A DNA stretch of 64,000 nucleotides, from assembly GCA_026129405.1 (NCBI GenBank), contig JAHCID010000001.1, positions 1,767,237 through 1,831,236 of the forward strand, written 5' to 3'. Under the pieces are notes generated by a model. The model was not told the origin of the DNA and did no database searches. It saw only the letters and a program-made list of their open reading frames with translations. The translations under genes were made by a program, and so were the position numbers. The stretch comes from a bacterium. GTDB lineage: Bacteria; Desulfobacterota; Binatia; DP-6. Each line of letters starts with the position of its first letter. Position 1 is the stretch's first letter. Shown here piece by piece: positions 36,654 through 45,429 of the stretch.

Positions 36654-37693
36654 AGCGCCACCCGATGGCGGCCACTGCGGAGGAACCGCATGATCTGGCC
36701 GGTCAGGAGGATGCCGAAGTCGAGCAGCGTGGCGTCCTCGTCCTGGATGAGGCGGAGCTTCAGCTCGGCGGCGCGCTGGACCATGTCGTCGAGCACGCGA
36801 TCGATGGTGTACTGATGCTCGCCCGTGAGCGCCGCGAGCTTGCGACGCAGCTCGGGGCGGACGCGGCGCAGGAAGCGCGCCGCCGGCGGATTGCTCTGGT
36901 GCTCCTTCTGCGTGGAGAAGACCTTGCGCAGCCAGGGGTCGTACTCGCGCAGGCTCTCGAGCCCGTAGCGGGCGCGTTTCTCGCGGTAGTGCTCGCGCAG
37001 CGTCCGCGTGAGCGTGCGCAGCGGATCGATCACGCGGCGCGTATGCACGACGGGGCGCACGTCGGCGAGCGCCTTCATGACCTCGTCGACGTACTCGAGC
37101 TTGCGCAGCGCGGGCCAGCCGGCGTACTGCCGCCGCCACTTGGAGCCCGGCGTGAGCCAGACGGCGAACGTCTCCGCGAAGTCCTCGTCCGGGTGGCTCT
37201 GGGCGTAGTACGACTCGAGGTGCAGGACGTAGCGCTTCGAGTCGGGCTTGGGCGCGTAGTGCTGCGGGTAGGGCTCCGACGTCTTGCCGAAGAGCGCCTG
37301 GCGGCGGCGGCGGCGGCGCAGCCGGTAGCCGTTCTCGATCGCATGGCCGGTCTCGTGGCGCAGGATGCGCATGCACCACTCGGGCGTGCCGCCCTCGACC
37401 TCGCGCATCTGCGTCCGCTCGAGCTCCATGAGCCGGCGGTGCGCCATGTAGAAGGGGATCGCGATGCCGGGGACGCCGTCGGGCGTGTACCAGTCGTCGG
37501 ACAGCCAGAAGTGCGGCCGGAAGGCGAGGTGGCGACGCTCGAGCTCGCGGTAGAGCTGCTGGATGCGCGGATGGACCGGCGAGCGCTCGAGGTCGAGTCC
37601 CAGATCGCAGAGCCGCACGTCGAGCAGCTTGTGGTCCGGCCAGCGGCTCCAGACCCGGCTGCTCGTGGTACGACTGGTATGACGCGCCGGCAT
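36650..37693 (-). CDS. Putative zinc-binding metallopeptidase
   Basis: A 347-residue protein from the ATG at 37693. The zinc site is HETGH in [16 protein letters not shown] near residue 110, an HExxH-type motif, followed by a likely third ligand in the [15 protein letters not shown] region about 60 residues later. The segment [31 protein letters not shown] precedes it. This matches the putative zinc-binding metallopeptidase group (Peptidase_Mx-like). No signal peptide is visible, so it should act in the cytoplasm. Its stop overlaps the start of the ATP-grasp ligase (ATGA), giving a two-gene translationally coupled operon. The ATG at 37783 would overlap the divergent gene and is rejected. Confidence 0.75.
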   Translation of the reverse strand: MPARHTSRTTSSRVWSRWPDHKLLDVRLCDLGLDLERSPVHPRIQQLYRELERRHLAFRPHFWLSDDWYTPDGVPGIAIPFYMAHRRLMELERTQMREVEGGTPEWCMRILRHETGHAIENGYRLRRRRRRQALFGKTSEPYPQHYAPKPDSKRYVLHLESYYAQSHPDEDFAETFAVWLTPGSKWRRQYAGWPALRKLEYVDEVMKALADVRPVVHTRRVIDPLRTLTRTLREHYREKRARYGLESLREYDPWLRKVFSTQKEHQSNPPAARFLRRVRPELRRKLAALTGEHQYTIDRVLDDMVQRAAELKLRLIQDEDATLLDFGILLTGQIMRFLRSGRHRVAL

Positions 37694-37781
37694 CTCGCTT
37701 GTCGCCGCGTTCGCGGCGCCCGTATTATGCCCGCCCGTCGGCGCGGCGCACAAATCCGACGACCCGCATGGGAGGACGAGC

Positions 37782-38900
37782 ATGAAGGTGCAGGCGGCGA
37801 TCTCTTGGGAACCGAAGCGGCCGCTCGAGGTGGAGACGATCGACCTCGAAGGTCCCAGGGCGGGCGAGTGCCTGGTGCGGCTCGCGGCGACCGGGGTCTG
37901 TCACACCGACGCCTACACCATGAGCGGGCGCGACCCGTCGGGGCTCTTCCCCACGGTGCTCGGCCACGAGGGGGCGGGCGAGGTCGTCGAGGTGGGGCCG
38001 GGCGTGCGCTCGCTGGCCGTCGGCGATCACGTGATCCCGCTCTACATCCCCGAGTGCCGCGAGTGCGAGTTCTGCCTCTCCCGCCGCACGAACCTGTGCG
38101 GCGCCATCCTGGCGACCCAGGGGAAGGGCCTCATGCCGGACGGCACGAGCCGCCTCTCGCACGCGGGAAAGACGCTGCATCACTACATGGGTACGTCGAC
38201 CTTCGCGGAGTACACCGTCGTCCCCGAGATCGCGCTGGCGAAGGTCCGCAAGGACGCGCCGCTCGACAAGGTGTGTCTGCTCGGCTGCGGGGTCACGACC
38301 GGCATCGGCGCCGTGCTGAACACCGCCAAGGTGACGCCGGGCTCGACCGTGGCGGTGTTCGGCCTCGGCGGCATCGGGCTCTCGGTGATCCAGGGCGCGG
38401 TGATGGCCGGCGCCGAGCGCATCATCGGCGTCGACACCAACCCGAAGAAGTTCGCGCTCGCCACGCAGCTCGGCGCCACCGACACGGTGGACCCGAGGGC
38501 CGTCGCCGATCTGCCGGGGGCGCTCGTCGAGATGACGAGCGGCGGCGTCGACTACGCCTTCGAGTGCATCGGCAACGTCGAGGTGATGGGGCAGGCGCTC
38601 GCGAGCTGCCACAAGGGCTGGGGCGAGTGCATCGTCATCGGCGTCGCCGGCGCGGGCGAGGAGATCCACGCGCGGCCGTTCCTGCTCGTGACCGGGCGCG
38701 TGTGGCGCGGCTCGGCGTTCGGCGGCACACGCGGGCGCACGCAGCTGCCGCAGTACGTCGACAAGTACATGGCCGGCCGCCTCGCGCTCGACACCATGGT
38801 GAGCGCGACGATGCCGCTCGCCGACATCAACCGCGCCTTCGACCTCATGCACGCGGGCGAGGTGATCCGCAGCGTCGTCGTCTACGAGCGCGCTTCCTGA
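37782..38900 (+). CDS. frmA: S-(hydroxymethyl)glutathione dehydrogenase / class III alcohol dehydrogenase
   Basis: A 372-residue zinc-dependent medium-chain dehydrogenase oxidising S-hydroxymethylglutathione (the spontaneous adduct of formaldehyde and glutathione) with NAD+. Landmarks are the catalytic zinc ligands in [12 protein letters not shown] and LGHEGAGEV, the four structural-zinc cysteines in [17 protein letters not shown], and the coenzyme motif [17 protein letters not shown]. The length and the [10 protein letters not shown] and [18 protein letters not shown] stretches point to class III. It is the main formaldehyde detoxification step in many bacteria and works with S-formylglutathione hydrolase, which is absent here. 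The ATG at 37782 is preceded by GGGAGGA. Confidence 0.93.
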   Translation: MKVQAAISWEPKRPLEVETIDLEGPRAGECLVRLAATGVCHTDAYTMSGRDPSGLFPTVLGHEGAGEVVEVGPGVRSLAVGDHVIPLYIPECRECEFCLSRRTNLCGAILATQGKGLMPDGTSRLSHAGKTLHHYMGTSTFAEYTVVPEIALAKVRKDAPLDKVCLLGCGVTTGIGAVLNTAKVTPGSTVAVFGLGGIGLSVIQGAVMAGAERIIGVDTNPKKFALATQLGATDTVDPRAVADLPGALVEMTSGGVDYAFECIGNVEVMGQALASCHKGWGECIVIGVAGAGEEIHARPFLLVTGRVWRGSAFGGTRGRTQLPQYVDKYMAGRLALDTMVSATMPLADINRAFDLMHAGEVIRSVVVYERAS

Positions 38901-39183
38901 CGGTCAGGAGCGGCGGCGGTCGGTGCGGAGGCCGGCGGCCGCAACGGCAGGGACGGCTCGAAGGTCGCGGCGCATGGTGGACGCCGCCACACCTGCATCC
39001 GGATCCGCTCGGACAGCAGGTCCGCGTCGTTGCGTGCCGGCAGCCCGCTCGGCCCGCCCCGAGCGCCGCTCGTCCGATCGACTCCGCTCGGCCCGGGTTC
39101 GCTGGCGGCCGTCGGGCGCGTGCCGTGCCCGCAAACCGGGGAGGGCTGCGGCTGCGACTCCCATATCGGAGATGGCCCCACCG

Positions 39184-40284
39184 TCAGGAGGGCTCGTGCG
39201 CCGTGGCGCGCCGCAGCGCGTACAGACGCTGGCGGCCCTCGAACCCGCGCAGGCGACGGACCTGGATCTCGACGGCGCGGTACGCCGGCGGCAGCCGGTC
39301 CGCCATGTCCTGCGACACGAGTGCCGTGCCCGGCCGCGCCAGCTTCACGAGGCGCGCGGCGAGGTTCACCACCGAGCCGTAGTGGTCGCCGTCGCGGCTG
39401 AGGACGTCGCCGCGCGCGAGGCCGCCGCGCACCGGCGGCAGGCCGTCGTGCTGCGGAACCTCCTCCACGAGCCGTAGCATCACCTCGCACGCCGCCGCCG
39501 GGTCGGCGAACGCGAACATCACCTCGTCACCGATGAGCTTGACGACGCGGCCGCCATGGCGGGTGACGAGGTCGGACGCCGTCTGCTCGAAGTCGGCGAG
39601 CACGCCGTTCAGCTCGTGCACCGTCAGCTCCTGCGCGAGCGCCGTCGAGCCGACGAGATCGACGAAGCCGATCGCGAGCCGCTGCGTCCAGCCGTCCTGC
39701 GAGCCGACGTCGGGCGGCCGGCGCGCCGCGAGCATGTGCTGGCGGAGCAGGACGTCGATGGCGCGCACGACGCCGGGCATGAGCGTGGCGGTGGCGGCGT
39801 TGGCGCGCGCCCGCTCCAGTAGCGGCGTGTCCGCCAGCGTCGCGCCGATGTTCACGTGGAACGCGGAGACGGTGGCGTCGGCGATCTTCGCGAGCGCTGC
39901 CCCGACGACCCGCGTGAGGTGGACGACCGCCTCGTGTCCGAACAGCATCTCGGCCGCGCGGATCGTGTGCACGACGTCGACCCAGGCGGGGCCGTAGATG
40001 CGCTCCTCGGGCCCCGGATCCGCGAAGCCCGCGGCACGGCGGAACTCGGTGACGAACGCCTCCGGCACGCCGGCGTGCTCGGCCAGCTCGGCGCGCGTCC
40101 ACCGCGGCCCCGGGTCGCGCATGACGAGCGCGTAGCCGAGCCCGGGAAGATCGCCGGCCGAGGCGCGCAGGTCGTCGGCGGTCGCCCCCAGCTCGACGAG
40201 GTAGCCGAGCACGGCGAGGCGCTCCGCGGCGTCGGGCGCCGCGGGATCCCACAGCCCGAGGGCCTCGAAGTCGGCGGGCGTCAC
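39184..40284 (-). CDS. Class III adenylate/guanylate cyclase
   Basis: A 366-residue soluble protein. The N-terminal 185 residues are helical, with a possible HTH-like segment (WTRAELAEHAGVPEAFVTEFRRAAG). The catalytic domain starts at about residue 190: RLAIGFVDLVGSTALAQELTVHELNG carries the first metal Asp, and GRVVKLIGDEVMFAFAD carries the second Asp and a Lys at the base-specifying position. The transition-state pair Asn and Arg is in VVNLAARLVKLARPG. All catalytic residues are present, so this should make cAMP (or cGMP). The start is a GTG. The N-terminal part probably regulates it, but its ligand is unknown. A 283-base gap before the class III dehydrogenase holds no gene. Confidence 0.9.
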   Translation of the reverse strand: MTPADFEALGLWDPAAPDAAERLAVLGYLVELGATADDLRASAGDLPGLGYALVMRDPGPRWTRAELAEHAGVPEAFVTEFRRAAGFADPGPEERIYGPAWVDVVHTIRAAEMLFGHEAVVHLTRVVGAALAKIADATVSAFHVNIGATLADTPLLERARANAATATLMPGVVRAIDVLLRQHMLAARRPPDVGSQDGWTQRLAIGFVDLVGSTALAQELTVHELNGVLADFEQTASDLVTRHGGRVVKLIGDEVMFAFADPAAACEVMLRLVEEVPQHDGLPPVRGGLARGDVLSRDGDHYGSVVNLAARLVKLARPGTALVSQDMADRLPPAYRAVEIQVRRLRGFEGRQRLYALRRATAHEPS

Positions 40285-40314
40285 GGCTCCGCCGGCGGGA
40301 GCGCCGCGCCTCGC

Positions 40315-40836
40315 CTAGCGCCGCGGCCGCTCGGCATACGAGCGCCCGCCGCGCGCCCATTGCGGCGCCGCGGGCCAGTGCCAGCGCGTCGCCTTCTGCG
40401 CGAAACCCGGATCGAGCTCCTTGCAGGCGGCTTCCCAGCCCGCCATCGCGGTCTCGCGGCCCTTCCAGGCCCAGAAGTCCTCCTCGCGCTTCCACGTGCC
40501 GTTGCCGGCGTACTCGAGGATCGAGATGCCGGGGAAGTCGAAGGTGTCGGTGCCGTTCGGGTGGTCGCGGCGGTTCTGCATGTAGAACGTGACCCGGCCG
40601 CGCGCCGGATCGACGACGTGCCACTCGTAGTAGGTGTAGATCTCCGGGTAGCGCGCCATCACCGGCTTGATCCACGCACGCACCGTCTCCCGGCCCTCCA
40701 TGGTGCCGTAGTAGTGCTCGAAGTAGGTGCAGTCCTCGGTGAAGAGGTCGGCCCAGGCGTCCCAGTCCTCGCCCACGGCGCCCGTGCGCCAGTAGTGCTC
40801 GAAGGCTTCGTCCAGCTCGTCCGCGGAGTAGGGCAT
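40315..40836 (-). CDS. SnoaL/NTF2-like domain protein
   Basis: A 173-residue protein of the NTF2-like alpha/beta cone fold. The first helix is YSADELDEAFEHYWRTGAVGEDWDAWADLFTEDCTYFEHYYGTMEG, a usual SnoaL-like opening, followed by the strands YYEWHVVDPARGRVTFYMQNRRDHPNG and ISILEYAGNGTWKREEDFWAWKGRETAMAGW. Members include polyketide cyclases, dehydratases and small-molecule isomerases, and many are uncharacterised. It lies 11 bases after the acyl-CoA dehydrogenase gene on the same strand, so the two probably share a catabolic operon. Residues beyond the domain (Trp-rich C-terminus) are unusual and may cover the cavity. Confidence 0.83.
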   Translation of the reverse strand: MPYSADELDEAFEHYWRTGAVGEDWDAWADLFTEDCTYFEHYYGTMEGRETVRAWIKPVMARYPEIYTYYEWHVVDPARGRVTFYMQNRRDHPNGTDTFDFPGISILEYAGNGTWKREEDFWAWKGRETAMAGWEAACKELDPGFAQKATRWHWPAAPQWARGGRSYAERPRR

Positions 40837-40847
40837 CGGGTTCTCCT

Positions 40848-42038
40848 TCAGCGAAGGCCGAAGTCCCAGCGGCCGCCCTCGCGGTAGGGGCGCAGCAGCA
40901 GGCGCGCCACCGTCGTGCGATGGACCTCGTCGGGACCGTCGTAGATGCGCGCGAAGCGCGCGTGGCGGTACATGCGCTCGAGCGGCGTGTCGGGCGTCAG
41001 GCCCTTGGCGCCGAACACCTGGATGGCGCGATCGATGGCGTCGTGGAGCATCTTCGCGCCGACGACCTTGATGACGCCGATCTCGACCCGCGCCGGATCG
41101 CCGGCGTCGATCTTGTGGGCGGCGTCGAGGGTGAGCAGGCGACACGCCTGGATCTCGGCGGCGGTGTCGAAGATCATGTTCTGGATCGACTGCTTCTCGG
41201 CGAGCGGGCCGCCGAAGGCGACGCGCGCGTTGGCGCGCTCGCACATGAGGTCGAAGGCGCGCTGCGCCTGCCCGAGCCAGCGCATGGCGTGGAAGATGCG
41301 GCCCGGGCCGAGGCGCTGCTGGGCGATGAGGAAGCCCTGGCCGCGCTCGCCGAGCAGGTTCGTGCGCGGTACGCGCACGTCCTCGTAGGCGACCTCGCAG
41401 TGGCCGCCGAGGAGTCCCAGGACCGGCGTCTCGCGCACGATGCGGTAGCCGGGCGTGCCGGTGGGCACGACGATCATGCTGAAGGCGCGGTGCACGGGCG
41501 CGTCGGGCTCCGTGCGCACCATCACCGTGGTGTAGGCCGCGCGGTTGGCGCCGGTCGTGAACCACTTCCGGCCGCTGATCACCCAGTGGTCGCCGTCGAG
41601 GACGGCGCGGGTCTGGAGCTGGGTGGGATCGGAGCTGGCGACCTCGGGCTCGGTCATCGCGAAGCTCGGGAACACCTCGCCGGCGACGAGCGGGCGGAGG
41701 TAGCGGTCGCGCCACGCAGGGCTCGCGTACTGGCGCAGCATGAGCGAGTCCTGGAGCGAGTGGGTGCCGAGCGCGATCATGGCGTGCTCGGCGCGTCCGA
41801 CGATCTCGTTCACGTAGACGTAGTCGAGGAAGGGGAGGCCGCCGCCGCCGAGATCCTGCGGGTGACCGAGGGCCCACAATCCCTCGGCCTTCGCGGCGTC
41901 CATGAGGGCCGCCATCTCGCGGTGCGCGGCCTCGTCGCCGCGGTCGAGCACCGGCTCGGCCGGGTAGACCCGGTCTTCGACGAAGCGCCGCACGCGATCG
42001 CGGATCGGCCGGACGTGCGCCGGTACCTCGAAGCTCAT
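40848..42038 (-). CDS. Acyl-CoA dehydrogenase family protein
   Basis: A 396-residue flavoenzyme that oxidises acyl-CoA thioesters at the alpha-beta position, using FAD and passing electrons to ETF. The order is complete: an N-terminal helical domain (RPIRDRVRRFVEDRVYPAEP), the beta domain with FAMTEPEVASSDPTQLQTRA and WVISGRKWFTTGANRA, and the C-terminal helical domain (GRIFHAMRWLGQAQRAFDLMCERANARVAFGGPLAEKQ, then VFGAKGLTPDTPLERMYRHARFARIYDGPDEVH). The catalytic-base region in this stretch matches the long-chain/ACAD10-11-like group more than the short-chain group. The start is the ATG at 42038. It is upstream of the SnoaL-like gene in a likely operon. Confidence 0.92.
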   Translation of the reverse strand: MSFEVPAHVRPIRDRVRRFVEDRVYPAEPVLDRGDEAAHREMAALMDAAKAEGLWALGHPQDLGGGGLPFLDYVYVNEIVGRAEHAMIALGTHSLQDSLMLRQYASPAWRDRYLRPLVAGEVFPSFAMTEPEVASSDPTQLQTRAVLDGDHWVISGRKWFTTGANRAAYTTVMVRTEPDAPVHRAFSMIVVPTGTPGYRIVRETPVLGLLGGHCEVAYEDVRVPRTNLLGERGQGFLIAQQRLGPGRIFHAMRWLGQAQRAFDLMCERANARVAFGGPLAEKQSIQNMIFDTAAEIQACRLLTLDAAHKIDAGDPARVEIGVIKVVGAKMLHDAIDRAIQVFGAKGLTPDTPLERMYRHARFARIYDGPDEVHRTTVARLLLRPYREGGRWDFGLR

Positions 42039-42219
42039 GGCGGGGTCGTAGGCCGGGCTGGTGCCGTGGTCAACGACGCGGCGTCCCGCGCCGAGCGGGC
42101 GGCGCGTCCGCGGTGGCGGTCGCGGTGTCCACGCACGTGGACGCCGTGTCGCCGACGACGGACGCGAAGCTACGTCGGCGGGCGGCGCGTGCTGGTGCGC
42201 CGCTTGCTTCCTCCACGAC

Positions 42220-42432
42220 ATGGCCGCTCATCTCCGCCTCGTGACTCCGCTCCCGCCGGCGCCGCCGCCCGCTCCGACGCCCGCGAATCCCTGCGAGGCG
42301 GAGGCCCGTGCGCTCGTCGCCGCGTGGATCGACGCCCCGTTGACGTCCGACCGCGAGCCGCTCGACGATCTCGTGCTGCGCATCGCCGAGCGCCTCGCTG
42401 CCGTTCCGAGAGGCAGCGAATCGCTCGGCTGA
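42220..42432 (+). CDS. Small hypothetical protein
   Basis: A 70-residue open frame from the ATG at 42220 with GC-rich third positions. It starts with a Pro-rich stretch and continues with an amphipathic helix, CEAEARALVAAWIDAPL, then DDLVLRIAERLAAV. There is no signal peptide and no clear ribosome-binding site. It fills the gap between the divergent acyl-CoA dehydrogenase gene (start 42038) and the convergent pbpC gene (stop 42438, 6 bases away). An in-frame extension back to 42061 is Arg-rich and unlikely. No recognised family. Confidence 0.45.
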   Translation: MAAHLRLVTPLPPAPPPAPTPANPCEAEARALVAAWIDAPLTSDREPLDDLVLRIAERLAAVPRGSESLG

Positions 42433-42437
42433 CGGGC

Positions 42438-44549
42438 TCAGCGGCCGCGGACCTCGAACGCCACCTCGTCCAACGTGCGGGACGCGGCGTCGACCAGCGC
42501 CAGGACGTGCCGCCCCGGGCGGGGCTCCCAGAGCCGCGGCGCGTGCGCCGGCCCGAGGTCCTGCCCGTCGAGCCGCCAGCGCAGCGGCCGGTCCCCGGTG
42601 TCGGCCTCGAGCAGCAGCCGCTGATGGCCGGCCGGGACGTCCGGATCGAGCGCGATCCGCGTCCCCGCGGTGGGCGTGCGGATGCGCGGCGGGGCTCCGG
42701 CCAGCGCCCGTGCGCCCGCCATCCGCGTCTCGGTGCCGGCGAGGAACCACTCCGGGCGCGCCGGCTCGAGGTCGCGCGGGAAGGTGACGGCGACCGACAC
42801 CACGCCCGCCGGTGGCTCCGGCGGCCGGCTCGGCGCGTCGCGCTGGATCGCGGCCATCAGCTCCGCCCAGATCGGCGCGGCCCCGGTGACGCCGCTGACG
42901 TCGTGCATCGGCGCGCCGGAGAAGTTCCCCACCCAGACGCCGACGGTGACGCGAGCGGAGAAGCCGACGCACCAGTTGTCGCGCATGTCCTTGCTGGTGC
43001 CGGTCTTGACGGCGCTCCAGCCGGGCGTCGCGAGCACGCTCTCCAGCCCGAAGGTCGGGCTGCGTCCCTCGCGGTCGGCGAGGACCTGGGCGACGAGGAA
43101 GGTGGCGTCGGCGGCGAGGACGCGCGTCGGCGCCGGCGCCTCGTCGCCGGTGAGGCGCAGCGGGCTCGCGAGCCCGCCGGTCGCGAGCCCGCGATAGGCG
43201 CCCACCAGCTCCCACAGGGAGACGTCCGCCGAGCCGAGCGCGAGCGAGGGGCCGTAGTGCGTCGCCGGGCGCGTCAGCCCCGCGAAGCCGAGCGCACGCA
43301 GACGCGCCAGGAAGGGCTCGCCGCCGAGCAGCTCGAGGACGCGCACGGCCGGCGTGTTGAGCGATGCGCCGAGCGCCGTGCGCACCGAGACGAGACCGCG
43401 ATGGCGCTCGTCGTAGTTGCGCGGGCGGTAGAGCCCCTGCGCGGTGGCGATCTCGAGCGGGGCGTCCTCGAGCAGGGTGGCCGGCGTCAGCAGGCGCTGC
43501 TCGAGCGCGAGCCCGTAGAGGAACGGCTTCAGCGCCGAGCCCGCCTGACGGCGCGCGACCACGCCGTCGACGTGCGGGGCGCGCGACAGCGCACCGCTCG
43601 AGCCGACGTAGGCGAGCACGTCGCCGCTGCGGTTGTCGACCACCAGCACGGCGCCGTCCTCGACGCCGCGCGCTCGCACCGCGAGGAGGTTGCGGCGCAG
43701 CGCCGTCACGGCCGCGCGCTGGAGCGGAGCCGACAGCGTGCTGTGCACGTCGGCCCGGACCGCCCCGCTGGGCAGCAGGCGACGGGCCACGTGCGGCGCC
43801 CACGCCGGCGCCGGCCGGCCGCCCACCGGCGCGGTCAGCGCCGTGGCCACCGCGCGCGCGACGGCGCCGGCGGCGACGGGCGGCGCCATCGCCGCGCCCA
43901 GCGCCGCGCCCCGCTGCGTCAGCCGCTCGCGCGCGGCGGCCGGGGCGCGCAGCAGCGCGGCCAGGGTCACGCTCTCCGCCGCGTCGAGCCCGTGCGGCGC
44001 CTTGCCGAAGAGCACGCCCGCCGCCGCGCCCACGCCGACCAGCTCGCCGCGGAAGGTGACGAGGTTGAGATACGTCTCCAGGATCTCGTCCTTGCTCCAG
44101 GCCCGCTCGAGCGCCCGCGCGACGCGGATCTGGCGCCACTTCGCACGCGGCCCGCGCGGGCCACGGTGGACGCGCAGCGCCGGGTCGACGAGGGCCGCCA
44201 CCTGCATGGTGACGGTGCTGGCGCCACGCCGGCGCAGGAGCCCGCGCACCAACGCCGGCCAGTCGACGCCCCGATGCGTCCGGAAGTGCCGGTCCTCGGC
44301 GGTGAGCACCGCCGCCCGGAGGGCGGGCGAGACGTCGCCGAGCGGCACCCAGTCGAGCCGCCGCCGCGACGGATCGGTGCGCCGCTCGTGCAGCACGACG
44401 CCGTCGCGATCGAGCAGGCGCACGTCCGACGGCCGGTGCTCGGCGTGCACGGTCGCGAACGCCGGCACCGCGGGACGCGTGAGGTAGAGGGCCGCGAGGC
44501 CGGCGCCGATCCCGCTCGCGATCACGCCCGCGGCGATCACCCATCGCAT
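42438..44549 (-). CDS. pbpC: Penicillin-binding protein 1C
   Basis: A 703-residue bifunctional peptidoglycan synthase, anchored by an N-terminal helix (residues 1-24, MRWVIAAGVIASGIGAGLAALYL). The glycosyltransferase (GT51) domain has RRAAVLTAEDRHFRTHRGVDWPAL-type catalytic region at about residue 83 and STVTMQVA. The transpeptidase domain has all three motifs: SALKPF at about 335, SLNTP at about 398 and KTGTS at about 515. The C-terminal 90 residues are the BiPBP_C beta domain. PbpC is typically encoded next to an alpha-2-macroglobulin. That partner lies about 2.3 kb away here with the DASS and MerR genes between. The start is the ATG at 44549. Confidence 0.93.
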   Translation of the reverse strand: MRWVIAAGVIASGIGAGLAALYLTRPAVPAFATVHAEHRPSDVRLLDRDGVVLHERRTDPSRRRLDWVPLGDVSPALRAAVLTAEDRHFRTHRGVDWPALVRGLLRRRGASTVTMQVAALVDPALRVHRGPRGPRAKWRQIRVARALERAWSKDEILETYLNLVTFRGELVGVGAAAGVLFGKAPHGLDAAESVTLAALLRAPAAARERLTQRGAALGAAMAPPVAAGAVARAVATALTAPVGGRPAPAWAPHVARRLLPSGAVRADVHSTLSAPLQRAAVTALRRNLLAVRARGVEDGAVLVVDNRSGDVLAYVGSSGALSRAPHVDGVVARRQAGSALKPFLYGLALEQRLLTPATLLEDAPLEIATAQGLYRPRNYDERHRGLVSVRTALGASLNTPAVRVLELLGGEPFLARLRALGFAGLTRPATHYGPSLALGSADVSLWELVGAYRGLATGGLASPLRLTGDEAPAPTRVLAADATFLVAQVLADREGRSPTFGLESVLATPGWSAVKTGTSKDMRDNWCVGFSARVTVGVWVGNFSGAPMHDVSGVTGAAPIWAELMAAIQRDAPSRPPEPPAGVVSVAVTFPRDLEPARPEWFLAGTETRMAGARALAGAPPRIRTPTAGTRIALDPDVPAGHQRLLLEADTGDRPLRWRLDGQDLGPAHAPRLWEPRPGRHVLALVDAASRTLDEVAFEVRGR

Positions 44550-44598
44550 CGCGTGCGAGCATGCGGGATCCGCTCTGGGGTGGCCAGGCCTCTCGCGC

Positions 44599-44943
44599 CT
44601 AGCCGGCCTCGCCGAGCGTCGGCAGGGCGACGAAGTCGTCCAGCACCGCCGTCGCCGCCGCGGGCGCGCGCACCGACACGACGAGGTCGCCGCCGTCCGG
44701 CTGGGCGACGGCGAAGTCGAGGAACGGACAGCACTGCCGCTCGAGAGTGACGGCCGCGGTGACCGCGCCCGCCGCCTCGCGCACGAAGTGGAGGTGGACG
44801 ACGCCGTCCGCCCGCTCGATCCGGCGCAGGGCGCGGGCCGCCAGCGCGGCGAGATCTGCCCGGCGCGCGGCGAGCGCGGCGGGGTCGAGGAGGCAGGCGA
44901 TGGGCGGTGGACTCGCGTCGGAGGGTGGACGATCGTCGTGCAT
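44599..44943 (-). CDS. Small protein with a conserved Cys-Cys motif, divergent from a MerR regulator
   Basis: A 114-residue cytoplasmic protein with the core TAAVTLERQCCPFLDFAVAQPDGGDLVVSV: an ERxCCPFL motif in the middle of a small alpha/beta fold. A third Cys occurs earlier (PIACLLDP). Similar short proteins carrying ERECCPFL-like motifs are found beside MerR-family genes in other bacteria. The vicinal cysteines suggest binding of a soft metal or a redox role; that is inference. It starts 51 bases from the MerR gene on the opposite strand, and a MerR-type promoter sits in the gap with the correct orientation to drive this gene. Confidence 0.75.
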   Translation of the reverse strand: MHDDRPPSDASPPPIACLLDPAALAARRADLAALAARALRRIERADGVVHLHFVREAAGAVTAAVTLERQCCPFLDFAVAQPDGGDLVVSVRAPAAATAVLDDFVALPTLGEAG

Positions 44944-44950
44944 GGCCGGC

Positions 44951-44981
44951 AGCGTGCCACTTCGAGCGCGCTCGAGGTCAA
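44951..44981 (-). promoter_or_regulatory. MerR-type promoter/operator with 20-bp dyad
   Basis: Between the divergent genes 44599-44943 and 44995-45429. The dyad ACTTCGAGCGCGCTCGAGGT (44959-44978) matches its reverse complement at all but one symmetric pair, and its inner 14 bases (44962-44975) are a perfect palindrome. On the minus strand it reads TTGACC (-35, complement of 44976-44981), a 19-base spacer holding most of the dyad, then CACGCT (-10-like, complement of 44951-44956). A 19-base spacer with an operator across the spacer is the hallmark of MerR-activated promoters. Transcription would begin near the start codon of the Cys-Cys protein. Confidence 0.7.
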
Positions 44982-44994
44982 GCGGGAGGACGCG

Positions 44995-45429
44995 ATGGCG
45001 GAGATGACGATCGGCGAGGTCGCCCGGCGCAGCGGGCTGCGGCCGTCGGCGCTGCGCTGGTACGAGCAGATCGGGTTGCTGGCGGCGCCGGCGCGCTGCG
45101 GCGGCCGGCGGCGCTACGCTGCGTCGGTGCTGGGCGAGCTGGCAGCGATCCGCGTCGCCTGCGGCGCGGGCTTCACCCTCGCCGAGATCCGGGCGCTGCG
45201 CGGCGGCCCGTACGCGTCGCCGTCTACCGCCTGGCGGGCGCTCGCGCCGGCGAAGCTGGCCGAGCTCCGGGCGCGCATCGCCGCCGCGCAGGCGATGGCG
45301 CGCCTCGTGCGTCGCGGGCTGCGCTGCCGCTGCCGCACGCTCGCGACCTGTACGCTGCTGCGTGCGCGCCCGCAGCTCAGCGCGGCTCCAGGACGAGCGG
45401 CCCGAGCACGGCCAGGGTCGCGACGATGA
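44995..45429 (+). CDS. MerR-family transcriptional regulator with Cys-rich C-terminus
   Basis: A 144-residue regulator. The N-terminal winged HTH is intact: MTIGEVARRSGLRPSALRWYEQIGLL, then RRRYAASVLGELAAIRVACGAGFTLAEIRALRGG. A dimerisation helix follows (LAPAKLAELRARIAAAQAMARLVRRG). The C-terminus carries LRCRCRTLATCTLL, that is C-x-C-x5-C, placed like the metal or iron-sulphur ligand cluster of CueR/SoxR-type sensors. So it probably senses a metal, thiol or redox signal. The ATG at 44995 follows GGGAGGA. The last 53 bases overlap the convergent DASS transporter gene. The operator at 44951-44981 points to control of the Cys-Cys protein and of itself. Confidence 0.88.
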   Translation: MAEMTIGEVARRSGLRPSALRWYEQIGLLAAPARCGGRRRYAASVLGELAAIRVACGAGFTLAEIRALRGGPYASPSTAWRALAPAKLAELRARIAAAQAMARLVRRGLRCRCRTLATCTLLRARPQLSAAPGRAARARPGSRR

